NCBI GenBank assembly: GCA_037833965.1
Contig: AP031355.1
Location: 18,377,501-18,441,500, forward strand
Origin: Marchantia polymorpha subsp. ruderalis
Taxonomy: Eukaryota > Streptophyta > Marchantiopsida > Marchantiales > Marchantiaceae
Direction of reading: 5' to 3'
Length of the DNA stretch: 64,000 nucleotides
Positions 24,904-37,400 of the stretch are shown here, piece by piece. Under the pieces are notes generated by a model that did not search any database, was not told the origin of the DNA, and was given only the letters and a program-made list of their open reading frames with translations. Within the stretch, counting starts at the first letter, position 1. Every line of letters starts with the position of its first letter. Both the position numbers and the translations under genes were made by a program.

Positions 24904-27115
24904 CACACGTCTCTTAGATGAGCAGATCCTCGCTTGGGAAGACCACGAAGTGTTGTTGTTGATCCCGAAAATATGTCGACCTTTGGCCGCTCCTCTGATC
25001 ATTGAAGTGGATTGAACTCACATGCACCACGAACTCTGACTGTTCGTTCGAGTTGCTGATAATTTCATCGATGAGAAGAGGGTAAGGACCTTGGGTGATC
25101 AAGTGATTGGGTGAGCAAGAGAAACTCCGGGCGAAATCCCCAAAAAAAGAAAGGAAGAGTAGATTCGCTTATGAACACACAACAAACAACAATCTCCTAG
25201 AAAATAAAATTTTGGATAATTTTGCGGTTAGAAGCATTTTGTAACAAGCTCCCTGCTATAGAATAAGAGTTTGGATATCTTTTACAAACATACGTAAGAA
25301 ATACTATATCTATAAACCTCGAACGGAGAGTCTTGACATTTCTCAATACTTCCAAGAAAATGATTACCTAAGAAGCTCACACAATGAACCCTCATCATTC
25401 ATTATTGTTCAGATTTAAAATTGATGAAATGGGAAAATCTGAAAGATGGAGCAAAGTATTTCGGTAGTACTCATACTACTCGGTCTAGAGACACAGTAAT
25501 TAACCAAAAAACTGAATGTATTGAAACAAGCATTGAGAAAAAAGTTTAGAAGAAACCCCAGTGGGCCAACTAACCAAAACTGATTACCTTATATCATTTT
25601 ATACTGTCCAATAATTTCCATTGTAATTTATTTGATATTCAATTGAATTTAATGTTTTCAAAAGATATATACTCGTTTTTGTATTCTCATCTTCAGCTAT
25701 GAACTGGGCCGAAGATTCCCATTAGATTTGATGTTTCTTTCTCATCTAAATTCTTTTGTGAAGCACAAGACAAAATACCGATAATAAATATTCAAACCCT
25801 TGATTTTATAGATTCGCAATAGAGACAATCAATGGTTTGGAAATTTATTGTTGGTTTTTTTTATTGTGTTTCACACGAACTTATAGATGACAAAGAAACA
25901 TCAAACCAACCTAGAATCTAAGGACCTGTTCATAGCTGGAGATGGGAATACGAATGCAAATATGTACCTTTCGAAACAGAACCTGAGCAGAATTTCATCT
26001 TTCCCTCTTATTGTGATTGTGGTTTTTTCCTTAAAAAACTGCACCTTGACACCACTAGAAACGTCATAAACCATCGATCATGAGCGTGTACACTCTCCTC
26101 TTGATAAATCAAAACTGAGTTTTTGCCTTCCTCTTCCACTCTTGAAGTCACGTCCTTAGCGATCACGATCAGTACTGTACCTGGAAAGAATGAGTCGAGC
26201 ACTGAAGAGCACCGAGCATTTATCTGTTCCAAGTTGTAGGTTCTGAAATTCAAACTAAAATTTTAAATGCTCCGAACTCTAAGTAACCTCCCATCCCACA
26301 GGAGGAGCCGCGTTCCGAGAGTGGTATATATTTCAAACCTTCAGAACTTATCTGTTCCAAGTTGTAGGTTCTGAAATTCAAATTCTCCGAACCCTAAGTA
26401 ACCTCCCATCCCACAGTACAGGAGGAGCTGGCTCCGAGAGTGGTACAAATTTCAAACCTTCAGAACTTATATGTTCCAAGTTGTAGGTTCTGAAATTCAA
26501 ATCAAATTTTAAATTCTCCGAACCCTAAATAACCTCCCGTTCTGTGGGATGGGAACGATGCGTATTTCAGTTTTGAAAACAATTTTTCATATTCGAAATA
26601 TAATTTATTAATATTTTATTTTATTTATCATATAGCAATATTTTTATCACTTTTAATTATTTATGTTAAAAATATAGCCATATATATGCTGAATATCTTA
26701 GACCAATATATATTGAAAAATACGTTGCAGTCTGGTGATGACCAATTGAGCTATATCGAAATAAACTCGAAACGTCCCCACTCCACGTCATTTTACGAAT
26801 CAATGCAATGCAATGAAATCTACAATCTGCCTACATCAACAGTAACGCTGAATGTGCTCGGTAGTTTGAATACTGCAAGAGACTGACTGTGTTATTATTA
26901 TTATTATGTGCAAATATATTATAGCGTCAAAATGAATATAATAGCATGGAAACACGAAACGCATGTTTTCAAAGCTCGTATGGCTCGATGCTCGATGCTC
27001 GGGGTGTAAGGTTCGAGGAAGTCGAGGAATATACCGTGAAACGATCGATGAAAAGAAGAGGCGTCCGAAGTAACTGAATCGTAGAACGTCAGGGGCTGGA
27101 CTCGAGATCGAGCGG
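24373..27115. repeat. Right arm of the large inverted duplication (partner 470-5661)
   Basis: This arm starts within the last 15 bases of permease exon 6 and runs through exon 7 and about 2.2 kb of AT-rich downstream DNA. It lacks the TIR element, about 340 bases present in the left arm at 4131-4470, and a 30-base stretch matching 3630-3660. Downstream of the stop codon at 24903 no further gene is supported, so 24904-27115 is permease 3' region plus repeat DNA. Confidence 0.9.
26270..26545. repeat. ~128-bp tandem repeat, about three units, reverse orientation
   Basis: TAACCTCCCATCCCACAG and the associated blocks recur near 26281, 26398 and 26527 (spacing about 117 and 129). These are the reverse complement of the repeat array at 1063-3475, with fewer units. 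Confidence 0.85.
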
Positions 27116-28251
27116 TTGTGTGGGTGCAGAGAGCGAACACAGGACACGAGGACATGAATGAACGAAACAAGAGTAGGGAGGAAAGGACGGGACGACGAAG
27201 GAATTTCCTGCAGTTACTCTAATTCCCAACCGCTTTTGTCGATGCGGTCTTTCTAGCACTGTGAGTCAGAATCGGCCTGTCAGAAGCCGGGCAGGAAGTT
27301 GAGCCGCCGATCGATCTCTCGAAAACAGGAGCACCGTGGCGCGAAGAATCCGGACGCGGATAAATCCCACAGCTCGCATCATGTGCAAGCACAGAGCCGT
27401 GGACTGGGTAACGGGATCGAGGTCGAGATCGAGATCGAGATTGAGATTGAGATCGAGCGAGGATCATGTTCTTGGATGCGCGTAATTTCGATGAGGCCAG
27501 GTGAGGGAAATCGAGGCCCCGGTCGGTGTGAGTTAGAGGATTGAAGTGGAATCGGAAGTGGAAGTGGAATTGGAGGAATCGAGATGCGAACGAGGTGCGT
27601 GTGAGAAAAACGCGGGCGGTGCCAGAGCGAGAGGAAGATGCTGGCCGAACGAGGCACTTCGACGGGAAGACGTCGTGGCTTCGAGGACCTGGAGTCAGGG
27701 AAACGGTGCCGCGACGAGGATCGGGACAGAGGGAGGTGTGAAAGCGGCGGACATTTGAAAGCCAGAGAGATCGAGCGAGGGGCGGCGGAGAGACCGGTAT
27801 AAGGCGGTTGTGGGCGACTGGAAGCGCATGCTCGTTCGTTCGGGCACGACGACGACGACGACGAGCAATATTGCCGCCAGTGCACAATTGGTGGTTCGGC
27901 TTCGGGATCAAAGCGGATTTGGGTTGCTTCGGAATCGAGAGAGATGTCGTCGATGGCTAAGGGCAGTTATGCGGCAGTGAGGACGGCGCTCGCTCGTGTC
28001 TGACCTGTTGCGCATGGCGCACTGGCGCCCTTCTCCTGCACGGAGCAGCATCAGCTGAGGCCAGCCGAGAGCAGGGTTATGCTGTGAGAAAGGGCTCGTT
28101 CGGATCCGAGCCACCACGAATTTGGATTTGGAACGCGTTCGTTGGTTGGGATCGATTTCTGTTGGCAGAATTGAATTGAGACTGCGCCACAGGCCGACGC
28201 GGAGGGCATGCACGGGAGCATGAGCAATGTGGCGCAAGCCGGGGGCAGGTT
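27116..28251. promoter_or_regulatory. GC-richer upstream region of SPEF1 with simple repeats
   Basis: This region separates the inverted duplication from SPEF1 and should hold its promoter and 5' leader. It contains a GAGATC-type hexamer run (27416-27459), a GGAAGTGGAA-type purine run (27541-27575) and a CGA run (27848-27866). Long open frames on both strands here are low-complexity (Arg/Ser/His-rich) and I do not accept them as genes. No TATA element could be chosen with confidence. Confidence 0.4.
27416..27459. repeat. GAGATC-like hexanucleotide repeat
   Basis: About seven imperfect copies of GAGATC/GAGATT, giving purine-rich DNA that reads as repeated Glu/Ile or Arg/Ser in shadow frames. 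Confidence 0.85.
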
Positions 28252-31215
28252 ATGATGGATGTGTCGCCTGATGAGCTTCCCCTTTTGTACTCATGGGTAA
28301 GTTCGTCCTTCCTCTGCTCATCCATGCCTGCCCTGTACCGTAGGCCTCCTGGCAACTTCGGCAAGTCCAGATGCAGAGGAACCACGATGGGCTCGTCAGC
28401 TTTGTTGAAAGTTAGTCCAGGGTTCACGAGTGTAGTGCTTCTCTCCGTGCCGGGTGGAGACTGAATTTTGCCTTTCTTAATCGCGCAAGTGTTTTGACAA
28501 CTGGAAGCTGCGCATGTTGCACAGATTGATGGAATCCCGCTGTCGCGACCCAAGCGCAATATCGCCAGGGACTTCAGTGACGCAGGTGCTTCTCGCTTTA
28601 TGTGCTTTTTTGAAGTTGTCTCGTACATTTCGAAGTACGTTTGAGTGGATCGCGTGTCAATCAATCTGCGAAGGTTTGTTGTTTCGTCGAGGACGAACTC
28701 GGTGCGGAACGCCGTTAGGTTAACCTTGCACTACTCAGTAAGCTGCCGCAGATCGAGAGTCCACCTCGAGCTAATGTTCAAGATTTCGAGGTTTTTAGCA
28801 AGCTCAGAAACTCGTTAGCTTCAAGTAGATAACTTCGACTCACGTATGACCGTGTTGTATATCCTGTAAGTTCAGACACTCGTACTGACTCCCAGCTTTT
28901 GTACGCAGTGCTTGTGGCCGAAGTAGTGGCTCACTACTGTCCGAAGCTGGTGGACGCGCACAATTACAGTGCTGCTAATGGCCTGGCTCAAAAGGTTTAC
29001 AACTGGAACACTCTGAATGGTACCAATTCTCCTCATTTTTTATTCAAGTTCTCTGCCTTCAGCTCCACAGCGCAACTTCAGTCTGATCACAAGCACTCTC
29101 TATCTTTGGCAAACATAATCAACAAGTAACTTAGATAGTTGCGATAGAACCCAGCTTGCGATAATTGTATCCCAAAGTGGGTTCTAAGCTCCTTTTTGAA
29201 TATATTTCAATTCTCGCTGACTCGATATGAGCTTTCTGACGCGTATTTTATTTCGGACGTATGGAGCATTAATGCTATATTCGGCTAGGAACCGATTATC
29301 ATTATTGATTCCTGTTAAGTCTTCTTTGAGTGGCAACCTGGCGAGAGTTAGTGCAATTTAGGTCTTGCTTTCCTGTATAGATGACCTTTTACTGAATTGA
29401 GAGCCCTGGCGTATAATGACAGTCAAGGTGTTCCGCCGCCTGCACTTCTCCCTGACAAAGGATGACATCGAAGCTGTTGCGAATTGTGAACCACAGATGA
29501 TTGAGCGCATCTTGAAGCTTCTGAAGTACAAGGTATACACGCAATGCAGACCTCGCCGCCTGATTCCTCTTGATTAGCTTGAGAACCCGTTCAATTCGCA
29601 CTCCAGCATCCCCTAGGGGATGCTGCATGACTGCCTTCGATACCTTGAAATCCGAAACATATGCAAGTGTCTTTGGAGCCTTGCAAAGCTTCGGCATACT
29701 CGACACTTTGCAAATCAGAGATAGATTAGGGCGGGCTCATGTCCTCCCCTTCAATCCATGCGGAAAAGTCAATCGGAGATAACAAATTTTCGTTTGATAA
29801 AGGAAGCGAGTATTGAAATGAACGCACAGTCTGCTACAGGTCTGATGATGTCAACATTGCTTATGGAAGGGAACAAATTCGATTATTGCATTGCAAGTAT
29901 TTCATGGTGCATACATATCTGGACTATCAGATGGCGAAATACAAGCCCAATGGGTTGAGTGGAGAACCAGTGAAACCCCAGAAGCCTGAAGAGCAATATC
30001 CAAGCAATGCCAAAACACGTTGCTTGGGGGCTGCGTCACTCATGAGTACTTCCCTAAAGCTCACTTCGCTCTTTTCTGTGGTAGAGGACCATGTAATAAC
30101 CACGTCGGTATCGCAAGCGTGTGAGGCATAGATATTTTAGAGAAGCCTCTTCAAAATCCAGAGCTCCTACATTCTTCTGCAGTGAAGTAAGTAAAGAACA
30201 AGGAGACGGTGACATTTGCTTAAGCGGGAAATAATAAGTCTGTCAGCCGGTTTTGTGTGCAGGATTGGCCCAAGTAAATCAACCAAAAGAGCAGGAAAAT
30301 CGGGAAAATCTAAGGCCAGTGCAGGGAAGAGAATCAAGGGCCAGACAAGCCACACCATCGAAAGTGTAGAAACTCTTTCTTAGTAAACGTACTTTAATGA
30401 TGGAAAAGTCATTTGTGTATGAACATGTTGAATGAACTTCTTCGTCCTTTCTCCAGAGTCTTCGACGTGGAGAAAGGACGAAGGGAATGAGCTTTACTGA
30501 TGATTGCAGAGTGTCTATGTTCACTTCTTACTGCCAGCTGACGTCTGGGCCTTCGTGCATTCGTCACCTGTTGAGCATTTGAGCTTCCTTGGGCACTCTG
30601 CCAAGAAAACAGAGATACTGAAATGGGTTCTCTTGTGACGAATTGTTGATACAGGCACAGTTCACAAGATCAGTACCCCTCAGCAAGGGCTCCGGTAAAG
30701 TTGATGCACATTCTCACGCCAGTCACGTTGATAATATTGATGTACGTAGAGTAATGTAATCACAAAACATGTTCATTAACTAAAAATGATGGGCCACGAA
30801 CTAAAATTGTTCCGACGGGGAAGAGCTGGAATCAGCAGAGTCCTCGCCGAAGTCAGGAAGTGAACTTTGAGAAGCTCCGGGAAAAGGATGCACACATCCG
30901 AGAACTGGGCGAGACGATTGAGGTACATGCAGCAACAACACACCTAAGTCAGAAACCTTGACGGCAAGATAACCAACAAGTTTAGATGCAGGATTAGCTT
31001 CAGATCGCTGGCTTCGGGAGTACAGGACAGAGCCTTCATGTTTTACGAAAGCATACCAGTGATACAGCAGGTGGCATGGCGCACTAATTGAAAATGGGAT
31101 GGGTGAACAGCTTTTGGAAGCCAAAGTGAAGAAGCTTGAGCAGCTCGTGAGGCTGAAAGAGCACAAAATTCAGGTTTTGAGTGGAAAGCTGACCCTGAAA
31201 GGTGGTCGTCCATGA
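28252..31215 (+). CDS. SPEF1: Sperm flagellar protein 1 homologue (SPEF1/CLAMP), CH-domain protein
   Basis: SPEF1 binds microtubules and works in the central apparatus of motile axonemes. Predicted exons are 28252-28296, 28525-28585, 28909-29019, 29423-29532, 29931-30018, 30263-30363, 30824-30922 and 31111-31215, giving 239 residues, close to the animal protein's length. Residues 1-109 form the calponin-homology domain: LPLLYSW, IPLSRPKRNIARDFSDAVLV, AEVVAHYCPK, LVDAHNYSAANGLAQKVYNW and VFRRLHFSLTKDDIE. A basic low-complexity linker follows, then a C-terminal coiled coil (EKLREKDAHIRELGETIELL, KVKKLEQLVRLKEHKIQ). Exons 1-4 and the last one or two are firm; the linker exons (5-7) are less certain. 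In plants the gene is kept only where sperm are flagellated. Confidence 0.88.
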
Positions 31216-31418
31216 GCACTCAGTCCATTGAAGGTTTCAACTGAACCTGCTCACAACTTCCAAGTCCTAAATCGTGGCCAGTAGTAACCTTCAACTTTTG
31301 CCTTGGAATACAGCGTTGCCAACAAGATTCCACGAATGAAGGAATCAATATTAATATTACATATTAATAATATTACAGAATTTTATATTATTAATATCTC
31401 TGTGCCTCTGTGCATCAA

Positions 31419-31490
31419 GTGGCTGTAGTTTAGTGGTAAGAATTCCACGTTGTGGCCGTGGAGACCTGGGCTCGAATCCCAGCAGCCACA
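31419..31490 (+). tRNA. tRNA-His (anticodon GUG)
   Basis: A 72-base cloverleaf without intron. GTGGCTG (31419-31425) pairs with CAGCCAC (31483-31489) and the discriminator base is A. The anticodon stem is CCACG/CGTGG with loop TTGTGGC and anticodon GTG at 31452-31454. The A-box-like TAGTTTAGTGG and the B box GGGCTCGAATCCC are intact, so RNA polymerase III can transcribe it. The encoded 3' end has no CCA, as expected for a nuclear gene. Histidine tRNA additionally receives a 5' G after transcription. Confidence 0.97.
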
Positions 31491-31495
31491 TTTTT
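31491..31495 (+). terminator. Pol III T-run after tRNA-His
   Basis: Five T residues follow directly on the discriminator base, the usual polymerase III stop. Confidence 0.8.
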
Positions 31496-34433
31496 AAAAC
31501 TTTCGCCTTTTGCACTGCTGTTACGCTCTGTACTGTCGACACAACTTCCTGCAGCCGTAGGTGTAGTGGGCCGTCGTCAGTAGCTTGGATTCTGAACGCC
31601 ATCGGCAGAGTGGAGGTGACGTAGGATGTGCTCAAGGTGATGTGGATAAAGTGGGTTCTGGACTTTTTTTTTCTCTCGACTGACTAGTTACTGCCTTGTG
31701 CTAATATCGCTCAATAATGTTGCTGCGACCTGCAGATGGTGTTGCCGAGTGGAGGCGGCTTTACACCGGCTTTTTAAAATGTAACATGATTCTGTGCACG
31801 ATGGCAGGAGTGACATTCCAAGGCTTCGAGGCCCGCAATCTCATTAGGCTATCAGGTAGTTTTAAGGCAACATAGTAGTGAAGTCAAGAGGAATGTGCTA
31901 AACACGGCCTGTTTGAACCATGGATAGCTGCTGCCATCGGGGTCAGGTTTCGAGCTTGACCAATGTCAGTCTGTGTATATTAACTACCTGGCTATTTATC
32001 CTCAGAGACAAAATGTACAATTCTTTGGTCCTGTTTTGATATCTAGGACATTAAGTCGTTGTCGGATGGATGGCATCCATTCTCTGTTCTTATTATGCCT
32101 CAGCATAATTGGTGGCATCAATTTTACAGTTCTGCTCACCTACATCATTGTAAGTATATCCGCAGATGAAATCCATTATTCTACAATTGCCCTTGTGTTC
32201 ATGTTCAGCTACGTACATATTTCATTTGAACATGGTGCGGCAATACAAGACCAGGAAGTTGACGGAAGTCATCCGCCAAGGTGGAACAAAACTCATATCC
32301 CAGTTGAATATATGGGTTGCAAGCAGGTGAATACATTTTAGCCTTATCAGTGGTCCTGACTCAGTAAGCGCAGCCGAGAATCCGTTGCACAGAGTTCAAA
32401 ACTCCAAAGGTTGGATCACAAGCGACGCAGGACTTGCCACCGTTTTTCGACTTCCTAGTTTATGCGGGATTCTCAGAGTAAATGCTCGAGTTATATCACA
32501 CATCTGCTTGAATGTATCAATGTTTCGAACAAATGTGCAAGGAAGCTGAAGCACAGTACGATCGTCTGCAAAGATGAACATGGGAAATTCCTACCATCCT
32601 CTGCACAACCTGAACAGATAGTTAAAGTCCATTCGGAGCCTTAAACACACACCTTCAAAAGCACTAAATAGCACAAATTTTCGAGCATATGATCTCTGAG
32701 GGCCTGGAACTCGAAACAAATCTTGCACCTACCTAGAGTTTGGAGCACCTATAACTACTCCTGCCATAGACTCGTCGCAACCTTGGGGGCTTGAAGGTGT
32801 CATCCAGAACAAGCAAGTAACATCTTGAGAATCAAGTATCTCGACGGCATTAATTATATGTTGTGAATTAAGCTAAGAACTCGATCATTGCAATAACTGG
32901 TAAAATATAGACTGCATTGAATAGAGGATACAGTTTAGTAGTTAAATTCTTTCAGGTCACCTGAAGAGCTGAATAGTCACCATCCACTGTAATCTTAAGT
33001 TTCAGATTCCTTGTTCGCATGAAAAGCTAAACGAACCGCAAACATTGCTGAAATTCACCTTGCCATTCAGGCTCAGTCCATTACAGCTAGAAACTATCGG
33101 ATGATTCTCATGTGGGGCACAGATCAAACCAATGGAGTGCTTTGTATGTTGACAGTAATAACAAGTAATCTAAACTCGAGTCAGAATTTCGGTCGAGGTG
33201 GTGAGTGCTACGTCATGTCCTAAGCACAACAGCTTTGTTTGAAATCTTTTTGAGGGTTAGATTTGGTGTGAGCAAGCTATGGCAAGAGCGTGAGGACTCA
33301 TCATATCACGCTTGTTGGATTTTTCTGATGTGAGGTAATGATAACAATCTAGCTGAATTCGAATTGGAGTTTGGGTCAAAGTGGGAAGTCGTACATTGGG
33401 AGTTCTGAACCCAACTCTGTTGCTCAAAATGGACTTCGGGGTAAGGTTAGGTATGAGCACGAATGAGAAGAGCAAAACAGTCCTCGGGACCCGCTGTCGT
33501 GAGAGACAACTGCAGAGACTTCATCTAGAATGGATCCATTTAGTTCACAACTATACTCTGAATATGTTGAGTTATATATCAAGAACATTTGAGTTGTCAG
33601 ATTTCAAGTGCTTCAAGCACCCAAAGAAGGGATTTCATCTAGAGAAGTGTGCACCTCTATCGCATCAGAAGCTCCTCACATCAGCGGTGAACTGCTGATT
33701 CAATCTTATATTCAAGCTTCAAGCCCTCCGGATTCTCAAATCTAAGAGAAGAAGGCTCTTATTATCATTTCCTATGGAAGCTACTCACTCTTCTAATGAC
33801 AACAAAAGTCTTAAAAAAATATTATAGACCCGAAGTGGGAGGGATGGATTCGGTCTTCAACCTCTGCAGAGGCTTCATAACATGTACAAAATTCCAGAGC
33901 ATCATATGTTTCATGAGGACCACTTGTACGTCTAAAGATAAAGAGTAACCAAGGGGATTCCAGCTTCAAACTTCACATCATGGTTTTCAATTAACTCATG
34001 ACTTCATGCAAGTTCAAATGGTTGACCTGGCTTTAGAGGCTGCTCAGAATATGAACGTTTGCAAATTGCAAACGTAAGTTTACTTGTCAATATGTACATC
34101 CGTGACAGTGTCGATGACTCAGATGATGTCATCCTCCAGTGGCGCCGTCCATCACCAACCGATCAATCTATGGACCTGTATGATTGTGCATTCTTGCACT
34201 CTATACACAAAGTATCGGAATCCTTTGAAGAAGACAAAACAACCTATCACTATATCAATCATCCCTTACATTATACACAGGAGATACGTCCTAGTTACCT
34301 CGAGTTTTGATAGTGAATAAGTGCACAACAGGGTAGAAAATGTACTTGCAAGCTGCCCCACCAAATGTGAGGGCAGAAGAACGACAACTATGTTCGTTAG
34401 GACCAATTCAATGACAATGTTGAAGAAAGCTCA
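31496..34433. other. 2.9 kb intergenic DNA between tRNA-His and the FYVE gene
   Basis: No supported gene. A 122-codon + frame at 31973-32341 contains a hydrophobic stretch but no recognisable motif. The part nearest 34434 should be the 3' untranslated region of the FYVE gene on the - strand. Confidence 0.55.
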
Positions 34434-37400
34434 TTAGGGCATACTTTGGAGTTGCTTCTCCATCTGCTTCGCACCTCGAAGCACATCCAGTGCTTCTCCT
34501 GTCCGACCAGCTCTTTTCAGTTCCACTGCCCTTACCTTCTCCTGTTTTATTCTGTCCTCCAGCTTCTTCCTCTCTTCCTGTGCTTTGGAAGAAAATAATC
34601 TGGGTGCACCTACACTTGCCGATGGCTTCTTTTCCTCCTGAACCCTGCTAGGCAAGGGCCTGGCTGAGACACCTTCATTAACACGTCTTGTGTCTTGAAT
34701 TTCAGCAGGTGCTGCTGTTGTTGTTGCCTGAGGTGCACGTCTTGCAGGTGGCTGACTGATACTTGCACTTCTGTCTTCAAAAGCATTACTAGAGGTAGAG
34801 CTGACTGGACCCCTTTTTGCAGGTTGCTGATTACTGATGTTAGACCTTCCATCATTAGAGCTGCTTAATGTTGAAATCGATTGCCTGCTTGTTGACATCT
34901 CTGAATTCGAGGATTGAGTGATTCTGGAAACGCTAGGTGGACTGCTAGCTGGTTTAGTAGAATTACCTCCAGCGAAATCCCCATCATTCCAACCAATGCC
35001 CTTCAGAGCTGCCATCAACTGTGGATCGAGCAGGTCTTCTACCAAACCCATGTCCCCTTCATCATGTGCTGGCTTGGATGGATCCAGGTCCTCCATTTGT
35101 TTCTCCAAGGTCTTGGCGAGCTCGAATTCTGCCTCTGCCTCCTCCAGCTTTCCTTCTCGTCTTAGACCTAGAGCTTTCCTCTTGTGAGCCAAAGACTCTC
35201 GTTGGAGCTTCATTCTATCCTTCCCTTGACGGACCTGCTGCTGCATCTGTTGTTTGTGGGTTTGTGAAACAACTGGTGCGGCGGAAGGAGGAGGGGGAGT
35301 CTCATAATGAACTCTCGGTGGAGGTTGAATTGGTGGAACAGGGGCACTAACTGACTTGAAATTCTCATCCGGGATAGAAGTCTGTGTTTCCAACTGTTTT
35401 TCCAGCAATTTCGCTTGCTTCAGCTCCTCCCTTGCTTCTGAGAGTTTTCCTTCCCTTTTATAAGCGACCGCCTTCCGCTTCCGCATCTTGATTTCGTCCT
35501 GCAAGTCAGATGTTTCCGCTTTCGGTGGAGGAGGCCCAGCTATAGGAGCTGCAGCCTCGGCACGGGCCTCACTAATACGAGCCTCACTATTAACAGTTGG
35601 ACGACTAAGCGAAAGGCTCCCACTAGCAACGTTGTCGACCTTAGCTTCAAACATCGGCGACGAGTTTCCCACCATTTCCCTTCGATCGCCTTTTGCAGAA
35701 GGTGCAGGAAACTCATCCTTTACAGACACTATGGGGATAGGCTGTTTTGCAACGGATGACTCCGCTTGTGGTCTTTTTCCTGTTTTCATACTTGGAGGTG
35801 CCATCCCTATACTTTGGAGAGCAGCCAACATGTCTGGATCAAAGAGATCTTCATCTTCATCACTATCACTTTCAACAGGGACCTCCTTAGTCGGTGCACT
35901 CCAAGTCTCACCACTTAGCAGATCCAAGGATCCCTGCCGTGAAGATTTACGATTGCCACTAGTATCTGATGTTGGATGATCGAAAAAGGGTGCGGTAGCA
36001 TCTACTGGTGGACCCATATTCGTTCTAAATGACGTTCCTCTTTGCACCTCCTTCACATGGCTCTCGCTCTTAACCGATTCATTGCGCTCGTTGAGATTTC
36101 TGCTGGAAGAATTCAATATGGATTGCCAAATTGGATCTGGCGCCACATCCACTGTAGGCTCCTTGACATACGGTGGATTCTCGTACTTTCTGCTTCCACT
36201 TCTGCTTGTATCAAAGCGCCCGACTTCTTTCGGGGTTGCTTCAGGCATTCTCCCAGAGTCCAGGACGGATTTGAGTGACACATTATTGTCGAGTCTTGCG
36301 AGGGCAGGCAGAGCTGAAGAAGACGACTTAGAAAATTTGTTGACCTCCTTCGCATCGGGCTCAGGCTTCCAGCCGAAGCCTTTCAAGGCCTCAAGCATCT
36401 CTGGGTCTTGCATGTCTGCATCTGTCACCTCTTCATCGTCTTCATACTCATAAGCTATGGTTTCTGGAAGACTGCTCGTTTTGCTCCTAGACTTCTGGAG
36501 CAACTTCTCATCCGCTGATTCGACCGAGCCAGTTGCCGCATTCTCAATCTCTTCCATCTCCTTTTCCACTAATTTGGCCTGCTTGAGCTCCGCCTTGGCC
36601 TCCTCGACCTTCCCTTCTCGCTTCAAGGTCAGCGCCTTTCGCTTGTGAGAAAGCAGATCTCTCTGTAACTGCAGTTTCCTCTGATGATCCCTCGCTGTGT
36701 ACTTTACTGGCTTGTAAGGTTGCACGGGGGCTGGTGGACTATCTGGTTCTTCTACATTCTCGGGTTCCTTGTCTTTGGCGAAGGTATCTTCCTCTTGCCA
36801 TCCGACGGACTTCAAAGCTGCAACCAATTCAGGGTCCATGAAGTCTTCTGCACTGACCTCAACTTCCTCTTCTTCGTCCGCCGAAACATAACCCATCTGA
36901 GACAACGGCAAGGCTGGAATTTGTGTTGGCTTCCCGAACTTGCTCCCTATTGTGATCGGTTTAGGCAGGCCATCGGCCTCTAACTCTACAGTAAGTTTCT
37001 CCAACCTTTGTTCGAGAACCTTAGACTGGCGAAGCTCCTCCTTGGCTTCTGCGATTCTCCCACTCTTTTTTAAGGCCAGTGCAGATCTTTTGACTGCCAA
37101 AATCTCGTCCTGCAGGCTCTTCTTCTCCTGAGGGCCCGGCTTTACATAGGTCTGCAAAGGCGGTGCAGTTTCATCCTCTACATACCCCATGGCTCTCAGA
37201 GCAGCCAGTATCTCGGGGTCCTTCTCGTCTTCCTCATCAACATCTACAGGATCGTCTTTATCGTCCAGAATGTCTTCTAATTTCATCTGCGTTGCATCCT
37301 TGACGCTTGCCCTCCCAGGAGCTGGTCCTGTGGGTACAGGCGGCTGCCTCCTCAATACTTCCAGCTGTTGCTCGAGGGTTTTGGCCTCCTGGAGTTTGGA

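Noticed and set aside
27219-27911. 230-codon - strand frame, with other long frames, upstream of SPEF1
   Set aside because: Low-complexity Arg/Ser/Phe-rich sequence generated by GAGATC and GGAAGT repeats; competing frames are equally long.
30655-30694. Possible 40-base exon of SPEF1
   Set aside because: It has plausible splice signals but leaves a phase that cannot join any acceptor before the coiled-coil exon; skipping it gives an open frame and normal length.
31973-32341. 122-codon + frame with a hydrophobic stretch
   Set aside because: No homology, no partners and no convincing splice sites; probably chance.
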